DNA of 64,000 nucleotides from Chrysomallon squamiferum (Eukaryota; Mollusca; Gastropoda; Neomphalida; Peltospiridae). The stretch covers positions 46,086,595-46,150,594 of the forward strand of contig CM022665.1 in the NCBI GenBank assembly GCA_012295275.1, written 5' to 3'. How positions within the stretch are numbered: position 1 is the stretch's first letter; every line of letters starts with the position of its first letter. A model generated the notes under the pieces. That model was not told the origin of the DNA. It worked only from the letters and a program-made list of their open reading frames with translations, and did not search any database. The position numbers and the translations under genes are program-made. Below are positions 12,001 through 25,800 of this stretch, one piece after another.

Positions 12001-14778
12001 TCATAACATTAAGTGTGAATAAACAAACAGGCTGCATAAAATTTATGTTTTCTTTATGCAACACACAAACGTTATCTGTTCAAAAACTATCAGCTTGAAC
12101 ACTGAACTATGGAACATTATGACCTTATTTCACTTATTTATGTCAAAACTGTAATAATGAATACATTACTATCACAACAACTGAAAGGTAACCAGTCTGT
12201 ATTAATTTGATAAGCATGACAGTTTAACCAGTCCATCACTTCAACTTGCTATTTCCATCAATGACTTGATGTCATGACCTTCTGCTGAGCAAGAAAGAAA
12301 AATGGCAGACTCAGTGCACCTTTGCCTGTTGACTGTTACATACTTTATGATTAGCCAAGATTGGTTGTCTATATACAAACTCAATTTATTTGAGTTAACA
12401 GTTTAATTTTTTAATTTTTAATTTTTTTATTTACCTGTTTACAAAGTTCTTTTGAATATTCTTCTTGTTTTGGGAACTTTGGTGGAGTGAGAGGTCTCCT
12501 CTGAAATATGTAGGATCTCTGGAATATAAATAATTTTAAAATTTAAATAAATGTTATTAAATAGTTTAATCCTAAGGGTACATTACAAAAGCTCAATTTT
12601 ACAAACTGAAACAGTTAATTTTGATATTTTCACAAACTAAACTTTCAGTAATTATAAAAATACATCTTACATGGAAGCTGTTATCTTTTGCTTTTTTCTT
12701 GGCAGTGGTTGCCTCGGCAACACCAAGATTAAAGGCAGCCAGTTTCTGAAGTTCATGATGCTTCTCAAGACGTTTTTCCTGGAAAAATATTAAAAATATA
12801 TATTATTTAAAGAATTAAAGAGTATAAGAGTTGTATTAAACCTAATAATCAAGTGAGCAGTTCTAAAATGTTAATAAAAATAAATACGTCATTCAGTTTT
12901 TTTAATACAATCAAAAATAAAATAAATTATTTCATTTCTAAAAAAATAAAATAAAATAAAAATAAAATAAAATAAAAATAAAATAAAATAAATAAAATAA
13001 TGAAGGAATGAAAGAGGCAAAACACACATGTTCCTTCAGTGTTTCTTCAGCATCCCTCATGATGTGGAACTGCTGTAGGAGTTTCTCTTCCTCTTCTTCT
13101 CTCCTTCGTCGCTCCTCAGCAAAGGAGACAGGAATGTTCCTCCGAGCTCTTTGGTGACACAGGTAACACAACTCCTGCCCAGCGTTCGCATGGCCGCAGG
13201 TAGAATCGGCAGTGGCGGGCCTCTCTAGGGGTGCAAGGTGACCGGGCGGGGACCGGGAGGAAGGAGCGGTCAGTGGGTGTGGCATTCTGTGAAATTATGA
13301 AAAAAAAAAAAAAAAAATTGATGAAGACATATTTCTTAATGTTTAAATATTCTTTTGGCTCTGATTTGAAATAGTAGCATAAAGCTTTTAGCTCATCACC
13401 TACACTATTGATTTAATATTTTATTATCAGTATGTGAAGTAATTAAGTTACAATAATATTATAATAATCTTTTTATATATATATATAGGTGACTCAACAT
13501 ATATTAAGCACTGAACAACAAATTTTTTTTTTAATAAATTAATAAATAAAAATATAATTCAAATTGAATAAATAAAATTAATGAAAATCCATCTGCTTTA
13601 TTCAAATACATTATCAAATATGATTTACAGTAAAAAGCTCAAATAATTTAAAGACTCTCACCGATTTAATCTACAGTATAAAACTTGAATAATTCAAGGA
13701 CTTTCTTCGATTTAATCAACAGTATAAGCTTAAATAATTCAAAGACTTTTCCAAATTTCGTCTACAGTATAAAACTCAAATAATTTCTTCAATTTAATCT
13801 ACAGTATAAGCTCAAATAATTCAAAGACTTTCTTTAATTTAATCTAGAGTATAAAACTCAAATATTTCAAATAATTTCTTCAATTTAATCTACAGTATAA
13901 AGCTCAAATAATTCAAAGACTTTCTCTGATTTAATCTACAGTATAAGCTCAAATAATTCAAAGACTTTCTTTAATTTAATCTAGAGTATAAAGCTCAAAT
14001 AATTCAAAGACTTTCTCTGATTTAATCTACAGTATAAAGCTCAAATAATTCAAAGGCTTTCTTTGAGTTAATCTGCAGCATAAAGCTCAAATAATTCAAA
14101 GACTTTCTTCGATTTAATCTACAGTATAAAGCTCAAATAATTCAAAAGCTTTCTCAGATTTAGTCTACAGAATGAAGCTCAGAAAAAAAAAAATTAAAGA
14201 TCAGCAGTTAAAAATTTCACGAACCTGAATTTATCCATATAATATCAAAAACATTAACAGCAAATTACATCTCTGTGTTTATATAATGTTCTACTCAGGA
14301 GAAAAGAGAGAACTTTAATACCAAAGATGTGTCACGTTGGGTCACTGAATAAAAACAGAAATTTTTATAAAACCAGCTTTGTGACCAACTTGAGAAAATA
14401 TTTCAACAAGAAAACAACACAAGCTGTGTTAAATTAGTGAAAAAAAAAAAAAAAAAAAAAAAAATTAAAGTTTCATAAAGAGTACTTAAGTTATGTCCAT
14501 ATTTTTTTTTTTTTTTTTTTTTTTTGTATGTTTTGTTTTTGTACCATAGATATATATTTCAATGTATAGCCATATAAATAATTTCACTTGAACCATTTAA
14601 ATTAGTATGGTGACTCTTCATTTATCAGTGTAAGGTTTTACACAGATTAAAAAAAAAAAATAACAACAACATGAAAAAAACCCCAGTTCTGTTGAAAAAA
14701 ATAAATCAAACAAAATAATAATAATAATAAAAAAAAATAAAAATAAAATAAAAATTAAATAAATAATAATAAAAATAA

Positions 14779-14813
<35 letters not shown>

Positions 14814-15167
14814 CAACAATAAAAATAATTTTAAAAAAAATCATAAAAAAAACAAAAACAATCTTTTCACCAAATGTTACAATATCAAAAAGCACTCTTT
14901 GAAGATAAATATAATGTTATTCAGAAAGTTTATTTTACACACACACACACATATATAAAACCTACTTGAAACAGAAAACAGCTAAATGAAACTCACTGTT
15001 CCATCTGAGGTGGTGATTGTCTGGGCTGACCAGTTAGATTGTTATCTTCAGGAGCAGGTAACTCTTCAGCTATGTTGATGCCACTCGCGCACGGCAGAGG
15101 CATGGCCTGCCGCGAACTTGACCGAGAAACAATAACCACTGATTTCTTCATTTCTGAAAACATTTGT

Positions 15168-15202
<35 letters not shown>

Positions 15203-16775
15203 TTATATCAATAAAATACCTGTGAAAATATTTCACCTATTTAACTAAACATGAACTATAACTGCAATAGGTTTTTTTTATGTGTTTAAAAATAGAAATT
15301 ACACTGATATGAAATTTTTTATGTTTTAAATTAAAAAAATTTTTACACTGATGTGAAATAATCTGAACCATGACTTTTATTTTATTTTATTTTATTTTAT
15401 TTTACTATTAATTTTATTTTTAAAAAAACCCTTGAAATTACCCTGATATGAAATTTTATAATTTTTAATTTTTAATTTTTACATTGATATAGAATAATAT
15501 GAAATGATTAAAATTTTAAAAAAATATATATATATATATATATATATTTTATTTTTACTGTATAAAATATAGAACTGAAATGTATAATAAATTACAAAAA
15601 CAATGATAGAGTGACTTTTTTAAAATTAGAATCAATCCTTTAAAAAAATTATTAAAAAAACCCCAGAAGGTTTAGTAAAAACAATGATATATGTAGTCTT
15701 TTACATTCTCTGTTTCAAAGAAAAACTGCATAACATATTATAATATTATTTTACAAAATGTCTTTTGGATCAAAGAAGAACCATGTAACTTCAGCAAATA
15801 ATATTTCACAATGTCTTTTATGAATATAACAAATAAACAAAAGAACAACATCAGAATCTAAAAAAATTCCTTTAAATTTATTTAAAAGAAAATATTCCTT
15901 AAAATAATTCTTAACAGTAATGTTAAATGAACTTTATTTATTTTGCCATTTTAAATAATAACCAACAATGTTTTTTTAAATTTACAAATAGATTTATATA
16001 TATAATAAAAATAACTGAGATGCCTTAAACATTTTGTAATACATTATGTTATTTATGGATGTTATTAAAAAGAGAAACCTCTTACAAAAAAATTATTTAT
16101 TTTTAATTTTAACCTTTTTTTTTTAAATTTTCTTCCAAATTTTAGTTAAATTTTCTTTAAAATTTTAAAACATTTAAAAACAAAATTTCCACTTAAGAAA
16201 AAAAAATAAAAAAAAAAAAAAAAAAAAACAAAAACCATTTTTCTCCAACAAACCTGCTCTTTCTTTAAGAATTCTTTAACTTTTTAAAAAATCAAACCAA
16301 ATATTTTTCTGACCGAAGCCAAACAAGCTCTGTGAAACAAATGGCTTCTATGACAACAGTTGACGACGACCGTAAGTGATGATCATTAATTATGTATCTT
16401 CCTTATTATCGAGGACATAACAAGTGACAGGTGAATTAATTACAAACAATGGAATATTGATGCAGCTAACTGTTTCCCCAGCTGACAAATGGGAACAACA
16501 CATACTGTCATGTGACGTCTGTTTACACAGCCCTTGTTGTTACCACCGATTTCCAAGTGAAAAGAAACCAGTGGTAGCTCAGGAGAAACAGAACTAGTTA
16601 TTTAATTTTTACTTATTCATGAGGAGCAGGATATTGTTTACCTGGAGGCTAATGAAGAATATCAACAACAAAAAAAAAAAAAAAATTATTAATTTTGTCA
16701 GAGGATGAGTATTTTATTTTCTGATGTATATTTTCATGCCCATCATAATTGAGATTCATATTGTTGGTTAATAAT

Positions 16776-16824
<49 letters not shown>

Positions 16825-19800
16825 GTAATAATAATAATAACAACAACAGCAGCAGCAGAAACAACAACACGACCATGAATACTGATAATAATGTTAGTAA
16901 TAATAATAATAATAATAACAACAACAACAACAATAACATAACAGTAATAATAATAATAATAATAATATAATAATAAAATAATAATAATAATAATTATTAT
17001 AATAATAACAATAACAATAATAACAATAACAATAACAATAACAATAACAATAACAATAACAATAACAACAACAACAATTTTGAATCTTTTCTCATTCTAC
17101 CTATCACCCACCACCTCTCACAACCAGCCAACCTCTTACTAACCTCTCGGCGACGCCCTGGGAGGCTGGGGCGTGTACTCCACCTCATAGTACTTCACAG
17201 GCTCCCCCTCGCGCAGGATGTTCTCGATGGCTGCAGCTGTCATCATGTCCTCTTCCTCCAGCCCTCCAGACCCTCCCTGGCCCCAGGGGTCAGGAGCTGA
17301 GCCTCCTGGGACTCAGGGACGTAGCCACTCTGCTTGGCGTACCTTTCGGCGAGGTCTTCCGCAAGCTGCCTCGCCCCGGGGTCTTCTTCGTGGAGGGGCT
17401 GGTCGGGCACGGCAATCTCTTCCCTCACTGGGGTCAGGCACATTGGTTGACTTTGGTTGCGAGAGTTGATTCTGAGAGAAAAATGAGAAAAAAAAAAATA
17501 AATAATAATTATTAAAAAAAAAAAAAATGATCAAAGATGAATTTTGGGTAAATTTTTTAAATCTTGTAAATAGATTTTTTTTTTTTTTTTTTCAAATAAA
17601 TTTTTGAGTTTGAATATTGGGTTAGTTATGAAGAAAATGGAAAATGTTTAAAAATGTATACATGCAGAAAAAAAAAAAGTTGGATAATTAAAATATACAA
17701 GTTTGTTTTTTTAATAAAAAAAGAATCTTGACAGATGTTGATATGACTGAAATTCATAAAGAATACAAATGTGATAGCAAGAGAATTAAAAATAAAAAAT
17801 TCGTATTAAAATATTTGCATAGCAATGAATGAGTTTTAATAACAGATAAACTGCAAAAACAATTTTAACAATTTTAAAATTTAAATAATAATAAAAAAAG
17901 AGAATACTAAAAATAAAAAAATAAATAAAATTAAAAAATATAATATAATATAATATAAAATAAAATAATAAAAATAATAATAATGCATTTCTACTTAAGT
18001 GTTTTCATGATTATTTGTTGAACATACATATTTCAGATATCATATTATTAATAGTTTATTAAACTATATTTTTAAAAAATAAATTCATTAAAAAATAAAG
18101 ATATAAAGAATACAAAATATCTCTAATAAAGATGTCTTCTAGATCAGCTTTTAACAATTAATTGTCTGAATGTATATGCAAATATATAGATGTCTTATTC
18201 CATTTGTTGTTGATATATTTGCTGTAGTAAAGGGCTAAAAATAATATATTTGACTGACAATATCATCAAAGAAATATTCATAACAAGTATAAATTACTTG
18301 TATATATTTTTTTTTTAAAAATCAATATAAAATATGAAATATGAATGCTACATTCATTTCTTCAGACATCTGTTTCTGTAACATCCTGAACTTTTAGAAA
18401 TTAAACAATGTAATCATATACCTCTGTGCAAACAACACGTGATCATTTCAATTGATTGTATATTGATTTTTCTTCTGATAAAGAAAATTAACAAATGATT
18501 TCATGAAAACATAAAGAAAACAGGTGCCTAGAGAGAATAACTATTGTCATTCTTAAACAAAACTGTGTTTCTTCAAGTTACACTGTAACTGGGTAAACTT
18601 TAGATAAAGAAACAAAACCAAACAATATGTCAATGTATTTCATAAACACACGCACACACAAGCATACAAGCATGCACACACGCAAACAACAAAGATATAA
18701 GTATTAATAAATACGTTATGAACAGCATAAAAAACTGTCAAATGAATATCTATATATAAATAATTTATAATATTATTTTACTTGTTAGAAAAATCAATAG
18801 TTATAAATCCCTATATATCTTTTCTAAGAATTAACATATATTTATTATAGTTTATTTAATTTTTAAAAATTTATATAATAATAATAAGCATAGCTATAAT
18901 CACCATCAATGTCTATTTACATACAACAGAAATGGCAAAATACAAAGTGAAAAATATTAAAATTTGAAATGAAAGTGTAATTAATATTAAAATTCTGTTT
19001 AGAATCATTTACTGACATAATAAATTATTTTCATTAACCAAAATGTGCTAATGCATTACAAAAAGGTAACAATGCAGTATAGTCAATCATTAAAAAAATA
19101 TATATAATAATAATATAAAACTAAAGAACAATAAATTGAAAAATATTATATATAAACAAAAATAACAACAAAAAACAACAATTATCTATTCTTGCTCAAT
19201 ATAAATTTGTTAACAATTAACAACACCAATTACCATTTTCGAAACCTTAAAAACAAATTCAAAAAATAAAATGAAAAGAAGAAAAAAGTTCTTGAGTAAT
19301 AGAAAATTCTGAAATATAATCAAAATTGCTTGACATTTGAAAATTAATAAATGGATATTTATTTTGATGACATCTTTTCATATCAGGGGACATTATGTGG
19401 CAGGCATGATTTTTGTAAGAATGATGTTCAATAGATTTACTTTTATCAATTACCAGTGAGGAATCATATAAATGCAACATCCTATAAGTAGGAAAGGACA
19501 TGCAATCAGGAATAGAGCTATGACTATAATGATCCTTTGACCATCATGCCTTCAACAATACTCAATAGAAAATAATTTAAAAACACAGTTAACATCAAGT
19601 AGATACCAACAATACATCTGTTTGTTCCAATTAATGTAAAAATATTTTTTTAAAAGATAAAGAAAAATTTTGAACATTAAGCAGAAAGGCATTTTCTCTA
19701 TAAAATAATTGAAATAAGAAACTAACATAAGAACAAAACACAACATAACTAACATAACTAATGTAGCAAATTTAAAAATTGGCTACTGACAAATTAAAAA

Positions 19801-22800
19801 AAGGAAAAAATTTACAAATATTTGATAACTGTAATAAAAACAAAAACACTTGCTCACTGATCCATAACAAAAATACTTAATCATGACTATTGTAAACAAA
19901 TGCAAATACATTTTTATATATATTTATATTCTAAAAAATATTTATTACACATTAAATTATTATCATCTTTGTATTTATGAGTTAAGTTATATTTGTAAAA
20001 TTATTTTTAAATCAGTATCATACTCCACAGAGGGTATAGACTTTACATTACTGATAACAGTATTGTTAACTTTAAAAATACTGAGATTACGAAACATTTA
20101 TTACAAGTACTGTTACACATGCTCATTATTCTTGATCCATTTATATTAATTGACTTAAAGAGATAAGTGACTGAGAGCATTAGAAACTAAAATAAACAGC
20201 CGATTACTAGCTCTAGCAGAGATTTGAAATTAAAGGATAATCCAAATCTCTGGCTCTAAGCAGATTAAGAAAGATTTAATACCTGGTAACCTTAGAGCTG
20301 AAAAAGAAAGCATTACCAAAATCTATAATTAACATAATACTGTGTGTACGTGCACATACATAACCATCCCTCGAAATTTTTTAAATGTTTCCACCATGTC
20401 TGGGGCTAACAGATTATATATATTTTGTTCCAGTTCAAGCCTTATAAATAACTTTGTTTCTCAACTATCTCTAACATTTATGTTTGCTTTTCTGAGGCAA
20501 GTGCATAAGAATATAAGCATACTTAATACAAATAATTTTATTATTTAATCAAGCTGTTATAGTTATTAGTAAGCTCCAGAAATTATAAAATAAAATTCTT
20601 GAAATGATTATTATTATTATTATTATTATTTTCAAAATATTATTAATATTATTAATTGTTCATTGATCTTTAATAACGAAAACTAAGAATCAGTTTTTTT
20701 TGGTATTAAAAATAATAATAATTAAAAAAATATACAGGATAACTGTGTGATTGATTGTTAAATGTACAAAGTGATATGTTTTAATTTAGTTCTTATTTAG
20801 TAAATGTATGTGTGTTTTTAAAAAATGAACTGTTTCAAATATTATTAGGTGATAACAACACTCAAAAACACTGTGAATTGTGTTAAATATCAGTGAAAAC
20901 TTAAATATATGTGGGTTTTTTAACAAGTGAATTGTTTTAAATATCTGTTGAAATGGAAAATATATCTGTGGGGTTTTTTAAAAACTGTAAGGTGTCTTAA
21001 TTATCAATGAGAACTTAAAAGATATGTGTTTTTCAACAAGTAAGTTGGTTTAAATATGAGAAAGCTTAAAATTATGTGTGTGTTTTTACAAGTAGATTGT
21101 TTCAAATTTAAGTGAAAACTTTAAAATTTGTGTGTTTATTTTAACAGTAAATTGTTTTAATATGAGTAAAAACTTAAAATATGTGTTTTTTAACAAGTAA
21201 ATTGTTTTAAGTATCAATTGAAATATATGTGTTTTTTAACAAGTAAATTGTTTTAAGTATCAGTTGAAATATGTGTGTTTTTTTACTAGTAAATTGTTTT
21301 AAATATCAGTTGAACACTTAAATATGTGTGTTTTTTTAACTATTAAACTGTTTTAAATGAGAGAAAACTTAAAATATGCGTGTGTTTTTACAAGTAAATT
21401 GTTTTAAGTATCAGTTGAAATATGTGTGTTTTTTTTACTAGTAAATTGTTTTAAATATCAGTTGAACACTTAAATATGTGTTTTTTAACTATTAAACTGT
21501 TTTAAATAAGAGAAAACTTAAAATATGTGTGTGTTTTTTAACTATTAAACTGTTTTAAATGAGAGAAAACTTAAAATATATGTGTTTTTTTACTAGTAAA
21601 CTGTTTTAAATATCAGTTGAACACTTAAATATGTGTGTTTTTTTAACTATTGAACTGTTTTAAATGAGAGAAAACTTAAAATATATGTGTGTTTTTTTAA
21701 CAAGTAAACTGTTTTAAATATCAGTTGAACACTTAAATATGTGTGTTTTTTTAACTATTGAACTGTTTTAAATGAGAGAAAACTTAAAATATATGTGTGT
21801 TTTTTTAACAAGTAAACTGTTTTAAATATCAGTTGAACATTGAAATATGTGTGTGTTTTTTAACTATTAAACTGTTTTAAATGAGAGAAAACTTACTTTG
21901 GTAGAATTAATGTGCTGCTTCCACAACGGGAGAGACTTCTATTTGACATCACAGAGTCAACAGTACCAGGTCTCTGACAACAAAAATAAATAAATAAATA
22001 AAATTAAAACTTAAAAATTAAATAACAGTAAAAAAACAACCTAGTTATCAAAACTAAACATGTTGATCAATAATTTTAGAATTTTGATTTACTGCAGATT
22101 ATTATTATTATTATTATTTTTTTTAGTTATTTTTGAGATTTATTTTGTTCTTGTTTTTTTTAGCTTGTTTTTACTTTTCCTCAATTCAAAATGTTTTAAT
22201 AATTATTTTTTTTTATTCACAAATGGGACATTTTTAAAAATTATTTTATGAAATTATATGCTAAGACAAACAATAATTTCAAAATGATAAAAAAAAAAAA
22301 TAATAATAATAATAATATAAAAAAAAAAAAAAAGAACAGTGAAAGCATGAACATTTCTGGAAATAAAAACAAACAAACAAAAAAAAAATAAAATAAAATA
22401 AAATAAACTTAGATCAGTTTCAAAATGATAAAAAAAAAAATTAAAAATAAAAATTAAAAAATAATAAAAATAAAAAATAAAAAGTATCGTGTCAGCACAA
22501 ACATTTCTGGAAATAAAAACAAATAAAACAAAATAAAAACAAACAAAACAAAATAAAATAAAATAAAATAAAATAAAATAAAATAAACTTACATTTTGCA
22601 AGGATTCAGCCAATCGTCCTGAACCGTCCATCTGATTTATGTATTCCTTGAAAAACTTCATTTTCACCTTCGAGTCACGGACAGAAAGTCTTCCGATTCC
22701 TGTGAACAACAGTTCAACATTTCTTCTGTTTCCGATTGCTCTGGCAATGGCATTGAGAATTTCTCTCACGCAGCTTTCAATGGTGTCGCGGTCAAACGGA

Positions 22801-25800
22801 CTGTCGTACGATATGGCCGCATAGTTGAGCGGTACCACTGGAATGTGTCCTGCAAAAATAAAAATAAATTTAGAATAATAGTAATAATAATAATAATAAT
22901 AAAATTAATAATAATAATAATAATGATGATGATGATAATAATAACAATGATGGTGATGATGATGATGATGATGGTGATAATAATGAGGAGGATATAAATA
23001 ATGATGATATTAATGATGATGATGATGATGACAACAACGTGAATTTTAGTAATAACAGTTATACTAGTAGAAGTAGTAGTAGTAGTGATAGTTATAATAG
23101 TAGAAGTAATAATAATAATAAAAATAATAATAACAACAGTATTAACAAAAATAGTAGTAGTGGTGGTAGTAGTAGTAGTACTAGTAGTTATAGTAGTAGA
23201 AGAAATAATAATAATAAAAATATAATAATAACAATAATGGTAATAACAACAACAATAGTAATAACAATAATAATAGTAGTAGTGGTAGTGGTAGTTGCAG
23301 TAATAAAAAAATAACTGCAGTAGTAGTAGTAATAAAAAATATTACAAAATGTACTTTAAGAATCTGTTATTATGATGAAATGTTTTCAAAAGTTATTCTT
23401 ATAGAGTCCAATGGCACAACAACAATTATTAACTTTTTATAAATTTAATGCTCTTAGAATATAATTATTATTTTAATTAAAAGTAAACAGTTTTTATAAT
23501 TTATTATTATTATTATTTTAATTATAATTTTTTTCCCTTTATAGTGATTTTTTTTTATTTATAATTTTTATCTATAATAACAATTTGAAAAAGATTTTCT
23601 TTAAAAATATGATACAACTGTATTATTTTTAATCATGTTCTTGAAACTATTTTATCCTTTTTCTCAATTTCATTTTGGAACATTTTAATGTTATATTTCT
23701 GTTGTTGTTTTCTAAATGCATATAAAATTTATAAAAATAATTAAATTTAAAATTTAAATGATAGAAGTACAAAAATGAAGATTCACAACTTGAAAATATA
23801 CTAAAAAAAAATATATATATATTTATTTTCACAAATTTTTCATTCCATGCAGAAAGAGAGTAACAGCTGAACATTGCTACATTTCAAAATAGTTTCCCAA
23901 TTCTCAGTTGGCTGAATACCACATGGACACAGAAAAAAAAAAAACCAAATCAAATACTTTAACACTGTTTCAAATACCCAGCACTGGAAGTCAGTGGAGC
24001 ATGACGGTATTTTGTATGTACTTACAGAATCGATAATTCTTTGCTTGATTTCTTTCTGAACAGAATATTTGATATTGATCTAGTGTGTGACTTTGTGTGA
24101 GAGAACATTTCTGTTAATGGACAGTTTATTGTATTCAGGACACAGCCCAATTAGTCTTTCTTAAGCTCTGGTAATTACTAGACAACAAATAAAAGGTTGT
24201 CACATTTTTAACACTTATTCTGTTGTGAAAGATTCTGAGAGAAAAACAACAACGTTGAAATGTTGCAGAACAATGCCAGTGCTATAAATAATAATAATAA
24301 TAATAAAAAAATAATAGTAATAATAATAGTGATAATAATATTAATAATAATAGTTGCAATAATGGAGAAGATGATGATGATAACAGTAATAATAACAGTA
24401 ACAAAGACAATAATAATAATGTATTAATATAAAAATAATATTATAAATAAATAAATAAAATTAATGAAAGAACAGATGAACAAATAAATAAAAAGAATGA
24501 ATATATAAAGATTTTACTGAAATAAATATACTGGATCTGAAACAAAGGTTGAATATCTGAAAAAATTATAATCATTATCTATAAAAATTAAATTAAAATT
24601 TTATATATATATATGTAACAAGAGAAAACTTAAGATAATATAAAAAATAATAATAATAATATTTAAATAAAAAACAAAACAAAACAAAACAACATAAAAT
24701 AAAATAAAATAAAATAAAATAAAACAAAAATTGTGAAATATAAAATTGAGAATAATTGCAGAAACAAATATAAAATTATATTAATAATAAAAAAATATAT
24801 ACATTTTATATAAAACTGAAAACAACTATAAAAAGGATATTAAAAGCAAAAAAACTAGACACACATATTTTATCTCACCTGTAACATAGTGTTTTGATGA
24901 CTGTAAGGCCAGTGTTTGTACAAATTTCTCTGCTATATTAAAAACTGGTCTTTGGATTAAAATAAATTTATTGTTGCCCACATCCAATTTTTGCTGAGAA
25001 AGGGAAAATGTACCCAGGCCACATATATTGACTCCCTGAAAAAAAAAAAAAAAAAAAAAAAAAAAATTAAATAGTACATGCTTCGCTATTTTTAGGAAGA
25101 TACATATAAAAATATTCTTTTGCTAATAAATAAATAAATGTTTGTTGTTATGATCATTATGCCAATAATAATAATAATTTAAAAAAAAATAAAATAAAAT
25201 AAATACAAATAAACAAAAATATGTATGACTGGCCTGTAATAAATTTTAAAAACCAAGACAGGCTGAGCTGTCAGACATCCACTTTTTCAAAAAAAAGAAC
25301 ATTGCAATATTTGCATTAAATTTGTTTGCAAGATCATTATGCAAAAATAAACAAATACAAAAAAAAACAAAAACAATTAGAATGACTGACATTTAATCAT
25401 CTTTAAAATTAAAACAGGTTGAACTGTCATTCACTTTCTTAAAAAAGAACATTAAAATATTTGTTTAAAATACTTTTTGCAGTCATTTTATATGACTTAA
25501 TATTAAATACACTTCACAATCATTTCTTATATAAAAGTTTTCAAAATTCAGTCAAAGCAAAATTCTTGGGAATCATATGCTGAGAATTATTAATTTATTA
25601 ATGGTATTAATTTACTTTTACTCAAATATTTGCTCATTTAAACTTATTACTTGTTTCCTTTTTACATATTTTATATGTATGCGAAGTGTTTATATTTGTG
25701 TATCAGTGTGTAGGTATGTCTCAGGGTTATTCAAGTTAGGTTATAACTACATATCATAAAGAAAACAATGATAAAAATTAGAGTGAAAGGGTAAAATAGC

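Noticed and set aside
16320-16620. An extra CCDC81 exon between exons 6 and 7 on the minus strand
   Set aside because: A TTTCACAG acceptor exists at about 16335, but the phase-compatible frame reaches a stop within 13 codons with no donor before it, and exons 6 and 7 already agree in phase.
22254-22592. C-terminal Phe/Tyr-rich extension after CCDC81 exon 4
   Set aside because: It is read-through past a good GTAAGT donor into AAAAT-rich intron; exon 5 joins in phase instead.
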